From NCBI GenBank assembly GCA_022567295.1, contig JADFHE010000016.1, positions 1 to 51,170 of the forward strand: DNA of 51,170 nt, read 5' to 3'. The stretch is from Pseudomonadota bacterium (GTDB taxonomy: Bacteria > Pseudomonadota > Gammaproteobacteria > Steroidobacterales > Woeseiaceae). Of the stretch, positions 26,831 through 34,950 are shown one piece after another. A program made the position numbers and the translations under genes. The notes below the pieces were generated by a model. It was not told the DNA's origin. It did no database searches and saw only the letters and a list, made by a program, of their open reading frames with translations. How positions within the stretch are numbered: the stretch's first letter is position 1; each line of letters begins with the position of its first letter.

Positions 26831-26869
26831 ATGACTGTCGCTTTTGTCGTGCATAATAAACAGCCATGA
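26831..26869 (+). CDS. Possible 12-aa leader ORF overlapping the methyltransferase
   Basis: ATG at 26831, preceded by AAAGGGACAG, opens MTVAFVVHNKQP and stops at TGA 26867-26869, giving the ATGA overlap with the methyltransferase ATG at 26866. This gives a route for translational coupling. Evidence is positional only. Confidence 0.25.
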   Translation: MTVAFVVHNKQP

Positions 26870-28233
26870 CAGACCTCATGACTCTGCTCGCCTGCCCGCG
26901 CTGCGATAAATCACCGCTCGAAACAACAGACGACGCCTTGCACTGTAATGCATGCAAGATCGATTTCCCGATGATTGAAAAAATGCCCTGGATGTTTGCC
27001 GAGCCGCAGGCCGCACTCGGCGAGTGGCGTGGCCGGCTGCAGTTTTCGCTGCAAAAATTCAGTCATGAAATTGCGGGGCTGCAGGAAGAGCTCAAGAACG
27101 AAGGTTTGCGAGCGCTATCAAGGCGACGGCTTACGCGCTACAAGAAGGCGCTCGAGTCACACAGGCGTTCACTACAAAAACTCTTGCGCCCAGTCGAGAT
27201 TCAGTCGTTGCAAGGCAACTACGAGAGCTATCTTGCGCTGCGTACGCGATTGCCGTCTGAGCAGGGCTTGAACACCTACTATGCGAATATTCACCGCGAC
27301 TGGGCGTGGGGCGACAAGGAAAACAAAGCGTCGTTGCAACAGGTGCGTGCCGTACTTCACGATCACGCCGACCTCGGAATCGTATTGGTCCTCGGAGCAG
27401 GCGCCGGCCGCCTCGCATACGACATTCACACAGAGCTCGATTGCTCAACAACCGTTGCAATGGACTTCAATCCACTGCTAATGCTGGTCGCGAAAACCGT
27501 AACCTCCGGAGCGCGATTGAATCTCTACGAATTTCCAATCGCGCCACTTGCACTCGATGACGATGCTGTCCTCAGGAAGCTTACCGCGCCCGCTGTTGTA
27601 GACGAGAACTTTCACCTGGTCTTTGGCGATGTTCTGCGGCCACCCTTTCCGGACGAATCGTTTGATACCGTCGTAACACCTTGGCTGATCGATATTATTA
27701 GCGAAGACCTGCCGATACTCGCTGCCCGCATTAACAACCTGCTGAAGGACAACGGTCGCTGGGTAAATTTCGGCTCCCTCGCTTTTTCGAGCCCAGAACA
27801 TGCACTGTGCTATAGCCCCGAGGAAACCAAGGCGATTGTCGCCGAGAGCGGTTTTTCGGACCCGTACGTGTCACAGGCAACCATACCGTACATGTGTTCA
27901 CCGGCAAGCCGCCATGGGCGCCAGGAACGCGTGTTTACGTTCTCGGCTTACAAAGAGCGTGCTGTCAGCAAACCCGAGCGCCACAAAGCATTACCCGACT
28001 GGATCGTAACCGGCCAAGATCCCGTACCCTTGAACCCTTCGTTTCGGCAACAGGCAATGACGACGCAGATTTATTCTTTCATCATGTCGTTAATAGACGG
28101 CAAGCGATCCATCAAGGACATGGCGGTGGTACTGGAAAACCAGAAACTCATGACGAAAAAAGAAGCTGAGCCGGCGATCCGCTCATTCATGACAAAAATG
28201 TACGACGACTCGAACAAGCAGCCCGGATTCTAA
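26866..28233 (+). CDS. N2227-like SAM methyltransferase with zinc-ribbon N-terminus
   Basis: 455 residues. A Trm112-like four-cysteine ribbon (C10, C13, C27, C30) opens the protein. The SAM motif VLVLGAGAGRLAYDI lies near residue 173-187, and TVVTPWLIDIISEDLP plus RINNLLKDNGRWVNFGSL follow. The latter order (GAGLGRLA...FFIDTA...LKxGGxWINLGPL) is that of the N2227/carnosine N-methyltransferase family. The C-terminal 60 residues (LIDGKRSIKDMAVVL) look like a PqqD/winged-helix peptide-binding tail. It may methylate a peptide or histidine-like substrate. It follows the cytochrome operon by 65 nt on the same strand; linkage is possible but not proven. Confidence 0.75.
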   Translation: MTDLMTLLACPRCDKSPLETTDDALHCNACKIDFPMIEKMPWMFAEPQAALGEWRGRLQFSLQKFSHEIAGLQEELKNEGLRALSRRRLTRYKKALESHRRSLQKLLRPVEIQSLQGNYESYLALRTRLPSEQGLNTYYANIHRDWAWGDKENKASLQQVRAVLHDHADLGIVLVLGAGAGRLAYDIHTELDCSTTVAMDFNPLLMLVAKTVTSGARLNLYEFPIAPLALDDDAVLRKLTAPAVVDENFHLVFGDVLRPPFPDESFDTVVTPWLIDIISEDLPILAARINNLLKDNGRWVNFGSLAFSSPEHALCYSPEETKAIVAESGFSDPYVSQATIPYMCSPASRHGRQERVFTFSAYKERAVSKPERHKALPDWIVTGQDPVPLNPSFRQQAMTTQIYSFIMSLIDGKRSIKDMAVVLENQKLMTKKEAEPAIRSFMTKMYDDSNKQPGF

Positions 28234-28234
28234 A

Positions 28235-29134
28235 TTACGTCATACGAGCCTGTATGTAGCTGCCAATCTTATCAATTGCGTGCCGCGCCTCGGGCATCTT
28301 GCCGATAAACATCTGGAACACATGCCACATTCCGGGCCAGATCTCGAGCTCGACATCAATGCCTGCCGCAGTACACTCGTCTGCAAATCGCTCTGAATCG
28401 CTCAACAGAATTTCATCGTCGCCGACCTGAATATACAGCGGCGGTAACCCCTCAACATCGGCAAACACCGGAGATACCAGCGGATAACGATGTTGATGAG
28501 GCTCGCAGTAATGATCGGCAATCACAGCAATGTCCTCTGCGTGAAACCAGGGATCCTGCGTCGCACGAGTCTGCATGGAGTCGCCGCTGCCTGTGATATC
28601 CAGAAAGGGAGAAAGCAAAATTACTGCCACCGGCAATGGATCTCCCGCATCGCGTAACATCAGCAGTATCGCAACCACAAGGCCACCGCCAGCCGAGTCT
28701 CCGCAGAATACGATATCATTGGCCTTAACCCCCATTGCCAGGAGCGACCGGTAGATCGCGACGGCATCGTCAATTGCAGCCGGGAATTTGTGTTCCGGTG
28801 CCAACCGATACTCGGGCAGCAAAGCCCTGATTCGCCCTGCCCTGGCGATATGACTGACCATCTGACGATACATGTCGCAGCCGCCAACAACATAGCCACC
28901 GCCATGTAAGTAGAGCAGCAGCTTGCCGTCCATTCTATCTTTTGGCGTCAACCACTCTGCGTACAATCCGTTGATCTCATCTGGCTCTACGCGTACACCG
29001 AACGCCGCCATCATCAGGCCGCCGAGCCAGTCCCATAAGCGACGTATCTTTTTCACGTCGGCGGTCGCCATATCAACGCGTTGCAAGTATGCACCGGTGA
29101 CCGAACGAATGATTCTTGCGCGAATACTGCTCAT
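28235..29134 (-). CDS. Alpha/beta hydrolase, HSL (esterase) family
   Basis: 299 residues. The oxyanion motif YLHGGGYVVGG and nucleophile motif CGDSAGGGLV define a hormone-sensitive-lipase-type esterase. The acid is in GDDEILLSD and the catalytic histidine in GMWHVFQMF. No signal peptide, so probably cytoplasmic; likely acts on short-chain esters. Its stop is one nt from the methyltransferase stop (convergent genes), and its start is 42 nt from the haloalkane dehalogenase ATG (divergent). Confidence 0.9.
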   Translation of the reverse strand: MSSIRARIIRSVTGAYLQRVDMATADVKKIRRLWDWLGGLMMAAFGVRVEPDEINGLYAEWLTPKDRMDGKLLLYLHGGGYVVGGCDMYRQMVSHIARAGRIRALLPEYRLAPEHKFPAAIDDAVAIYRSLLAMGVKANDIVFCGDSAGGGLVVAILLMLRDAGDPLPVAVILLSPFLDITGSGDSMQTRATQDPWFHAEDIAVIADHYCEPHQHRYPLVSPVFADVEGLPPLYIQVGDDEILLSDSERFADECTAAGIDVELEIWPGMWHVFQMFIGKMPEARHAIDKIGSYIQARMT

Positions 29135-29176
29135 AAGAGTTTATGATATTGGTTGATGCTTGAGAGTACACGACTC

Positions 29177-30067
29177 ATGAAGGTACTGCGCACGCCCGAT
29201 GCACGCTTCGAAAATCTTCCTGGCTACAGCTTCGCGGCCAACTATGTCGTGGTCGACAGTTTGCGAATGCACTACGTCGATGAAGGATCGCGCGACGGCG
29301 CCGTCGTACTGCTGCTACATGGCGAACCGAGCTGGTCGTACCTTTACCGCCACATGATTCCGCCGCTTCGTGATGCCGGCTTTCGCGTCATTGCGCCTGA
29401 TCTGATCGGATTCGGCAAATCGGACAAACCTGCAAACAAAGGTGACTACAGTTACGCCGGACACGTTGACTGGATGCGAACATTCGTGGAAATGCTCGAC
29501 CTGAATGACATCACATTGTTTTGCCAGGACTGGGGGTCACTCATTGGCTTGCGGGTTGCCGCTGAGAATGAACAACGCTTCGCCCGCATCGCCCTCGGCA
29601 ACGGCGGGCTACCAACAGGCGACAAGAAATTACCGAACGCTTTTAAGGCATGGCAAAAATTCGCTCAATACAGTCCGTGGTTTCCGATCGGCAAGTTGAT
29701 TCAGAAAGCAACTGTCACGGACTTGCCTGATGATGTTGTGGCAGCTTACGATGCGCCCTTTCCGTCGGCCAAATACAAAGCCGCTGCACGTGCTTTTCCG
29801 TTACTGGTCCCGACAACGCCGGACGACCCCGCCGCAGAAGCAAATCGAGCCGCGTGGCGCGTATTCGAACATTGGGAAAAGCCGTTTCTGACGACATTCA
29901 GCAATCGCGATGCGATTACTCGTGGCGGTGAAAGAGTGTGGCAGGAGGTCGTCCCGGGCGCTCAGAACCGCGAGCATGTGAAGATCAACAATGCCGCTCA
30001 CTTCCTGCAGGAAGACAAGGGGCCGGAGCTTGCCGAGATTATGATTCGATTTATCTCGGTATCGTAG
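29177..30067 (+). CDS. Haloalkane dehalogenase (HLD-I type)
   Basis: Hydrolyses carbon-halogen bonds through an alkyl-enzyme ester. From the ATG at 29177 (296 residues) the N-terminus VLRTPDARFENLPGY aligns with DhlA-type enzymes; earlier ATGs add unconserved residues. Motifs include LLLHGEPSWSYLYR (residues 46-58), IAPDLIGFGKSDKP, nucleophile D118 with halide-holding W119 in FCQDWGSLIGL, acid D245 in FSNRDAIT, and H275 in NNAAHFLQED. Actual halocarbon activity is inferred. Its TAG stop is part of a REP motif. Confidence 0.85.
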   Translation: MKVLRTPDARFENLPGYSFAANYVVVDSLRMHYVDEGSRDGAVVLLLHGEPSWSYLYRHMIPPLRDAGFRVIAPDLIGFGKSDKPANKGDYSYAGHVDWMRTFVEMLDLNDITLFCQDWGSLIGLRVAAENEQRFARIALGNGGLPTGDKKLPNAFKAWQKFAQYSPWFPIGKLIQKATVTDLPDDVVAAYDAPFPSAKYKAAARAFPLLVPTTPDDPAAEANRAAWRVFEHWEKPFLTTFSNRDAITRGGERVWQEVVPGAQNREHVKINNAAHFLQEDKGPELAEIMIRFISVS

Positions 30068-30204
30068 GAGCACCTTTATGCCCTTTGGGTACAAAGGGCA
30101 TAAACGCGCCATGCGCGCGATTCCTGCCGACCTTGTTAGCAGCCGGCTACCGCTGTGCTCCCGTCGAGCGGGACCGAGGATCGGCCGCAGGGCGGCCTCC
30201 TACG
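30063..30204. repeat. REPIN-like inverted pair of GTAGGAG elements
   Basis: CGTAGGAG (30063-30070) and CTCCTACG (30197-30204) are exact inverted ends of a 142-bp block. Inside are a perfect 13-bp hairpin (30075-30104, loop GGTA), CCCG/CGGG (30160-30172) and GGCCGC-AGG-GCGGCC (30183-30197). GTAGGAG followed by a GC hairpin is the head of REP sequences in Pseudomonas and Xanthomonas. It sits between convergent genes, and both their TAG stops lie within its ends. It may also act as a bidirectional RNA-stabilising or terminating structure. Confidence 0.7.
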
Positions 30205-30526
30205 ACCGCTCGAGATACTGCAGCTTGTCTTTAACATCACGCCACTCATCCGCATCTTCAGGTGGGTCTTTCATCTCCGTAATGACAGGCCAGTCCTGTG
30301 ACAATTCTTCGTTCAGTTGCAGGTACTTTTCCTGGCCAGCCGGCAGCTCGTCTTCAGAGTAAATGGCTTCTACGGGACATTCCGGCTCGCACAATGTGCA
30401 ATCGATGCACTCGTCGGGATCTATAACGAGAAAGTTCGGTCCTTCGTGGAAGCAATCCACGGGACAAACCTCGACGCAGTCGGTTAATTTGCACTTAATA
30501 CAAGCTTCTGTGACAACGAATGTCAT
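30200..30526 (-). CDS. fdxA: Ferredoxin, 7Fe-8S FdxA type
   Basis: 108 residues from the ATG at 30526 (GAGGA eight nt upstream). [26 protein letters not shown] and [13 protein letters not shown] (partial quotes) carry the cysteines for one 3Fe-4S and one 4Fe-4S cluster, closely following Azotobacter FdI, including the [10 protein letters not shown] and LQYLER tail. Low-potential electron carrier in the cytoplasm. The longer frame to 30583 is rejected because it adds unconserved residues. It ends inside the REPIN-like repeat; upstream (30611-30650) are CTTGT/ACAAG repeats. Confidence 0.95.
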   Translation of the reverse strand: MTFVVTEACIKCKLTDCVEVCPVDCFHEGPNFLVIDPDECIDCTLCEPECPVEAIYSEDELPAGQEKYLQLNEELSQDWPVITEMKDPPEDADEWRDVKDKLQYLERS

Positions 30527-30610
30527 GCGGGGGTCCTCGATTTTCGCAGCGCGTAAGCTATGCGAAGTCGGCTCGCTAATCAAGCCATAATTTACGCATA
30601 TGACAGGTGG

Positions 30611-30650
30611 CTTGTCGATTACAAGATTACTTGTCCGCTTGCATTACAAG
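30611..30650. repeat. CTTGT/ACAAG repeats upstream of fdxA
   Basis: CTTGT-CGATT-ACAAG (30611-30625) is a dyad. A similar CTTG-C-ATTACAAG (30638-30650) follows, with another CTTGT at 30630-30634 between them. ATTACAAG occurs twice, 25 nt apart. The placement, about 85-125 nt upstream of fdxA and downstream of nothing on the plus strand, suits an operator, but no regulator is suggested. Confidence 0.35.
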
Positions 30651-30679
30651 GAGCGAACCGCTGAGTAGTGGATAGACGT

Positions 30680-31519
30680 TCAGAGAATCGCGGACCAGCG
30701 TTTTGTTTCTTGAATTGCGGCGCCATCGTCTTCGAGTTTCAACAAATGCGCGAGCAGCGAACGCTCTGCCCAACCGTATAGTTTCTGGTCTACGTCTTTG
30801 TAAACGTGCGCTACGAGCTCCATTGTCGTGAGTCCGGGATTGGCTTTTATGGCCGCCACGACTTGAGCTTCGCGTTCAAGACGGTGATCAATAATCCAGT
30901 CGATGCTCCGGTCCGGGTCGTGTATAAGCTCGCCGTGGCCCGGCGCCAGTGCCGCAGGCTGAAATTCCTTCAGTCTGGCGAGTGAAACCAGATAATCTTT
31001 CATGTTGCCATCCGGCGGATCGATAACGACAGTCGACCCATCAATCACATGATCGCCCGTAAATATCCAGTTGAGTTCGGTCTGTCTGTAGCAAACATGA
31101 TTTGACGCGTGCCCCGGGGTTTGAATGGCCTCGATCTCAACACCATCGACTGCAAGCCGGTCACCATCGTCGAGAACCCGATCAGGTACAAACGTCATGT
31201 CCTGATGCTTGCCTTCAGGAGCCGGCCTGCCCAGTAACTCCGCACCCGTCTGCTTCGCGAGCTCAGCCGCGGCCGGTGAGTGATCAGGATGGGTGTGAGT
31301 CACGAGCACCCAACGGATCGGCGCACCTGCAACCTCTTGTAACGTTGCGATGTGACTGTCGATTACAGGACCTGGATCGAGTACGGCAACTTCATTGCTA
31401 CCAAACAGGTAGGTATTGGTGCCCGGTCCGGTCATCATTGAGGGATTTGGTGCCAACAATCGACGCACTCCCGGGGCGAGCTCGCTGAACGCCGGCATCG
31501 TGGGACCGAATGCCGTCAT
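30680..31519 (-). CDS. MBL-fold metallo-hydrolase (LACTB2-like)
   Basis: 279 residues. The metallo-beta-lactamase motif THTHPDHSPAA (near residues 74-84) gives the zinc ligands, with a further His in TPGHASNHV and Asp in TGDHVIDG. The C-terminal winged region (LAHLLKLEDDGAA) matches LACTB2-type nucleases/hydrolases. Its ATG overlaps the Nudix stop by 4 nt, so the two are co-translated. LACTB2-like and NUDT19-like proteins co-occur widely; the joint role is not established. Confidence 0.9.
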   Translation of the reverse strand: MTAFGPTMPAFSELAPGVRRLLAPNPSMMTGPGTNTYLFGSNEVAVLDPGPVIDSHIATLQEVAGAPIRWVLVTHTHPDHSPAAAELAKQTGAELLGRPAPEGKHQDMTFVPDRVLDDGDRLAVDGVEIEAIQTPGHASNHVCYRQTELNWIFTGDHVIDGSTVVIDPPDGNMKDYLVSLARLKEFQPAALAPGHGELIHDPDRSIDWIIDHRLEREAQVVAAIKANPGLTTMELVAHVYKDVDQKLYGWAERSLLAHLLKLEDDGAAIQETKRWSAIL

Positions 31520-32295
31520 GACTTTGCGCCCGGGTAGTCCTTGTCGCCCGGCAATACGACTTCCTGTTGGCCATCGCGCTCTATCAGCAGTGGAATCATG
31601 CTCGTAATACCCCGTTCAACGCACGACCTGGACCAGTCAACAAGACTGTCTAACGATTGGTGGCGCGCAATGCTTTCCAGAGTCTTGATCGTCGGAAAAT
31701 GCAGTTTCACATCACCGCGCCGTCCCGCCGCCAACATTTCCGTGGCGGTTGCCCAACACGACCCTGTCAACTCTCCGCCGCAGTGCACCGCGTCTTGCCC
31801 ATCCGGTAAAACTGTCAGAAAAAATCGAGTCGAATAACGCTTGGCCTGCGATGGCGGTGTTATCCAATGACTGAAGTAATGCAACTGCCCGCAGTGCAAC
31901 TGCAGCTTGTTACGCGTAACGAATTCGGCCCAGTTCGCCGACCCGTCATTAAGGGAATCGCGAACGGACACGAGATTTTCCTCGAGACTGGTAATATCGG
32001 CGAGCAGCACTCCTGTTTCTTCGAATAGCTCACGAACGGCTGCACTGTAGAAATCGAGACCACCATCTTCAACACCGATCCGCGCGTTCGCGTCGGCACC
32101 GGTCAGTCCGCTGCAATAATCGTGAACTTCGGAGTCTTCCGCATCGACGACCCCGCCCGGAAATGCGTGCGCAGCACCGAACGACGACTGTTCGTGACGT
32201 CGCACCATGAAAATTTCAGGATCAGCTACAGCGTCTTTCGCAACAATCACCGTTGACGAAAGCCGAACACCGGCATTATGGCTCAACGACGGCAT
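31516..32295 (-). CDS. Nudix hydrolase (NUDT19-like)
   Basis: 259 residues. The Nudix box is interrupted by an insertion after FPGGVVDAED: the second half, AAVRELFEETGVLL (near residues 86-99), supplies the REUxEExGU metal-binding glutamates. Length and split box resemble NUDT19/CoA-diphosphatase-like members, so a CoA or acyl-CoA derivative is a reasonable substrate guess. It overlaps the SRPBCC gene upstream by 20 nt and the MBL gene downstream by 4 nt. Confidence 0.88.
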   Translation of the reverse strand: MPSLSHNAGVRLSSTVIVAKDAVADPEIFMVRRHEQSSFGAAHAFPGGVVDAEDSEVHDYCSGLTGADANARIGVEDGGLDFYSAAVRELFEETGVLLADITSLEENLVSVRDSLNDGSANWAEFVTRNKLQLHCGQLHYFSHWITPPSQAKRYSTRFFLTVLPDGQDAVHCGGELTGSCWATATEMLAAGRRGDVKLHFPTIKTLESIARHQSLDSLVDWSRSCVERGITSMIPLLIERDGQQEVVLPGDKDYPGAKS

Positions 32296-32830
32296 TGCTC
32301 GCGTCGCCAGTTTCGACGTGCGCTCTCAAACGGCCAAGCGCCTCGCCAATAACGTAGTCCACCGGCACGGCTATTGTGTCGAGACCATCCTCCCGATAGC
32401 CGCCAACCGCATAGGTGAATGTCACTCTGGTGCCACCCTCAACACCTTCGAACTCCCAAGTCATGTTGCCGTTGACGCCCATGAGGCCGAGCGGTCCAAG
32501 GCCGCCCGTGAGCCGAATCACGACGCCCGGGTTGACCATGGTAACGGTCAGATGCACAACGCCGCCGCCCGATTCAAATCGTTCGCAAAAGCAACCTTGA
32601 AGCACGGGTGTGATGCCGAGGCGCCTGGCATCGCCCGAGACTGTGTGATCGGAACTCCACCACAGACCGATCTCGTCAATCGCCGCCGTCCAGACTGCGT
32701 CCCGACTTGCGTCGATGACTACTTCATTGACGGTCGTGAACCCACCCGAATCAGCATCTGTGACCTCGGCCAAGGCGAACCCTGAAGATATCAAAATCGC
32801 GAACAGACCTGTACGAAGCAGGTTTTTCAT
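32276..32830 (-). CDS. Exported SRPBCC-family protein
   Basis: 184 residues from the ATG at 32830, preceded by AGGAG. A signal peptide (LLRTGLFAILISSGFALA) is followed by a START/SRPBCC-like domain (EVVIDASRDAVWTAAIDEIGLWWSSDHT, MTWEFEGVEGGTRVTFTYAVGG in parts) that forms a hydrophobic ligand cavity. The open frame back to 32971 is rejected because it lacks family sequence. First gene of the SRPBCC-Nudix-MBL set, divergent from the second rhomboid gene (45 nt gap). Ligand unknown. Confidence 0.85.
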   Translation of the reverse strand: MKNLLRTGLFAILISSGFALAEVTDADSGGFTTVNEVVIDASRDAVWTAAIDEIGLWWSSDHTVSGDARRLGITPVLQGCFCERFESGGGVVHLTVTMVNPGVVIRLTGGLGPLGLMGVNGNMTWEFEGVEGGTRVTFTYAVGGYREDGLDTIAVPVDYVIGEALGRLRAHVETGDASNAVVEP

Positions 32831-32875
32831 TGTCGCTCCTGTCGTGAGTGTCCAGCTTACCGTAAAATTGATTTT

Positions 32876-33754
32876 ATGGACCAAGACCTGCGTGTAGTAT
32901 TCGAGAGCCGTAACCGACAGAGCTGTGCCGACCGCGCGCTGGTGCTGTCGTCGCTGCAAATACCGTATCAACTGATCGATGACGGCGCCTCATATGCGCT
33001 TGTCGTACCGGCGGCCTATTCGGCTCAGGCGGTCAATGAATTACAGCTCTACGACGAGGAAAACCCACCGGTCCGACCGAGCCCCGTTCGTCGCGCCGAC
33101 TATCAGGACCCGGTGCCCGGTCTGGTCGGCTATGTGCTTGTCATCTGCATTGTCGCTGGCATGGCCGGGTACTCGTTTTTCCAGTCCAACTGGGTCGTTG
33201 CAGGCCGTGTCGATGGTGAGTTGATCCGCAACGGCGAGCTATGGCGACTGTTTACCGCCCTGACACTACATTCCAGTGTCAAGCATCTGCTGGGCAATAT
33301 CGTTTTCGGCGTATTTTTCGGCTTGTTTGCGGGTCGCCTTTTAGGCTCCGGCGTCGCATGGCTCGCTATTGTTTTGGCGGCCGCGACTGGAAACGCGTTC
33401 AACACCCTGCTGCTGGAATCATCGCATCGCTCGATAGGTGCATCGACGGCCGTGTTTGCCGCGCTTGGCATTGTTGCTGGTTATGTCTGGCGGGGAAAGC
33501 TGATGAACCAGGATCGATGGTCCAATCGATACGGCCCCATTGTCGGCGGGCTGGCACTGCTGATGTACACGGGCACGGGCGGGCCCAATACGGATATCGG
33601 AGCGCATTTGCTCGGCTTCGTCTGCGGCTTCGCCGCTGGAATGATTCTCATACGATTCAACGCCATTACCAAGGACTCGCGAACGCAACTTACAGCCGGC
33701 GCAATCGCTTTCGGTCTCGTATTTAGCAGCTGGATTATTGCCCTGACAGTCTGA
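32876..33754 (+). CDS. Rhomboid protease with N-terminal soluble domain
   Basis: 292 residues. The first 80 residues form a soluble alpha/beta segment (RVVFESRNRQSCADRALVL). The membrane core begins near 84: RLFTALTLHSSVKHLLGN holds H132 and N141, the catalytic serine is S190 in SIGASTAVFAALG, and the partner is H244 in IGAHLLGF. The canonical GxSG is GAST here, i.e. threonine replaces the final glycine. Intramembrane proteolysis is likely but the altered motif merits caution. Second rhomboid of the window. Confidence 0.88.
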   Translation: MDQDLRVVFESRNRQSCADRALVLSSLQIPYQLIDDGASYALVVPAAYSAQAVNELQLYDEENPPVRPSPVRRADYQDPVPGLVGYVLVICIVAGMAGYSFFQSNWVVAGRVDGELIRNGELWRLFTALTLHSSVKHLLGNIVFGVFFGLFAGRLLGSGVAWLAIVLAAATGNAFNTLLLESSHRSIGASTAVFAALGIVAGYVWRGKLMNQDRWSNRYGPIVGGLALLMYTGTGGPNTDIGAHLLGFVCGFAAGMILIRFNAITKDSRTQLTAGAIAFGLVFSSWIIALTV

Positions 33755-33816
33755 CATTTGCCAGCAATCATGTAGAATTTTGCTCATGGGGATAATCTTC
33801 TGTCACAGCAGCTAAC

Positions 33817-34935
33817 ATGAAGACTGCCCTGCTGTTTATTGTCGTGCTGCTGGTCACCGCCGCGACGGCGCTTTGGATCAGACATGGCGGGGGTAACCCG
33901 TACCCGGATCTGACCGGGTCGCCGCAGCTCAGCAGCGATGCACTTGAAGAAGTACTCACTTATTCGGAGCCAATCGGGAACGTCGCCGTCAACCGGGATG
34001 GCCGTGTGTTCTTTACGGTGCATCCCGAATCACGACCGCAAGGTAACAAGCTGCTCGAGTACGTCAATGGTGCTGCGGTGCCATATCCTTCGTTACGCCA
34101 GCAAAGTGAACTGTTCGACACACCGCTGGGCGTGGCAATAGATCGTTTTGATCGACTCTGGGTCATCGATCATGGCAATCATGGGTTGCGCCCGGCACGA
34201 ATTGTTGCGATCGACCTTGTCAGTGGCCAGGTGCTGCGCAACCAGTTTTTCGATGCGACGATTGCCCCTGCGGGATCGATACTGCAGGACCTGCAGGTCA
34301 GTGCGGACGGCCGCACCATCGTTATCGCTGACACCAGTTTCTGGCGCAAGTCGCCGGCGCTCATTATCTACGATGTTGAATCCGGCAACGCGCGACGCGT
34401 GTTGGAAGGCCACGCTTCCGTTTCTGCCGAGAATTACACGATTCGCAGCCAGGATCATGACATGAAGTTTCTCGGCGGAATTGTCGCGCTACGCGGTGGA
34501 GTTGATGGCATTGCTCTCGGCACCGAGTGGCTCTACTGGGGAGCGTTGAGCGGTTCGGGTTTGTACCGCGTTCTCCTCGAGGACCTGCGAGACCGCAACT
34601 TGCCTGCCTCACAATTGGCGTCTCGCCTCGAACGATACAGCGACAAACCGCTCAGCGACGGCCTCAGTCTGGATATAGCCGGCAACGTCTATATAACGGA
34701 CGTGGAACATTACGCCATTTTTCGAGTAGATCTCCAGGGCAATCTTTCTACACTGATACAATCACGCAAGATTCGCTGGCCAGATGCCCTGTCATTCGGG
34801 CCTGACGGCTATCTTTACGTGGCAGACAGCGCTCTGCCTGAGCTTATTTTGAAATCCACGGAACACATCAAAGCGAATGGACCCTACCGGATATTCAGGT
34901 TTCAGCCTGGCTTTGAGGGCATTCCAGGACAGTAG
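33817..34935 (+). CDS. Major royal jelly / yellow family protein
   Basis: 372 residues with an N-terminal membrane anchor or uncleaved signal (ALLFIVVLLVTAATALWI) and a six-bladed propeller. The family landmarks are FFTVHPESRP, LGVAIDRFDRLWVIDHG, LQDLQVSADGRTIVIADTS, and SDGLSLDIAGNVYITDVEH. MRJP/yellow proteins are best known from insects; bacterial members are of unknown function and may bind amines or act as lactonase-like hydrolases. It lies 15 nt before mscS on the same strand. Confidence 0.85.
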   Translation: MKTALLFIVVLLVTAATALWIRHGGGNPYPDLTGSPQLSSDALEEVLTYSEPIGNVAVNRDGRVFFTVHPESRPQGNKLLEYVNGAAVPYPSLRQQSELFDTPLGVAIDRFDRLWVIDHGNHGLRPARIVAIDLVSGQVLRNQFFDATIAPAGSILQDLQVSADGRTIVIADTSFWRKSPALIIYDVESGNARRVLEGHASVSAENYTIRSQDHDMKFLGGIVALRGGVDGIALGTEWLYWGALSGSGLYRVLLEDLRDRNLPASQLASRLERYSDKPLSDGLSLDIAGNVYITDVEHYAIFRVDLQGNLSTLIQSRKIRWPDALSFGPDGYLYVADSALPELILKSTEHIKANGPYRIFRFQPGFEGIPGQ

Positions 34936-34950
34936 ACGAGGAAAATAATT

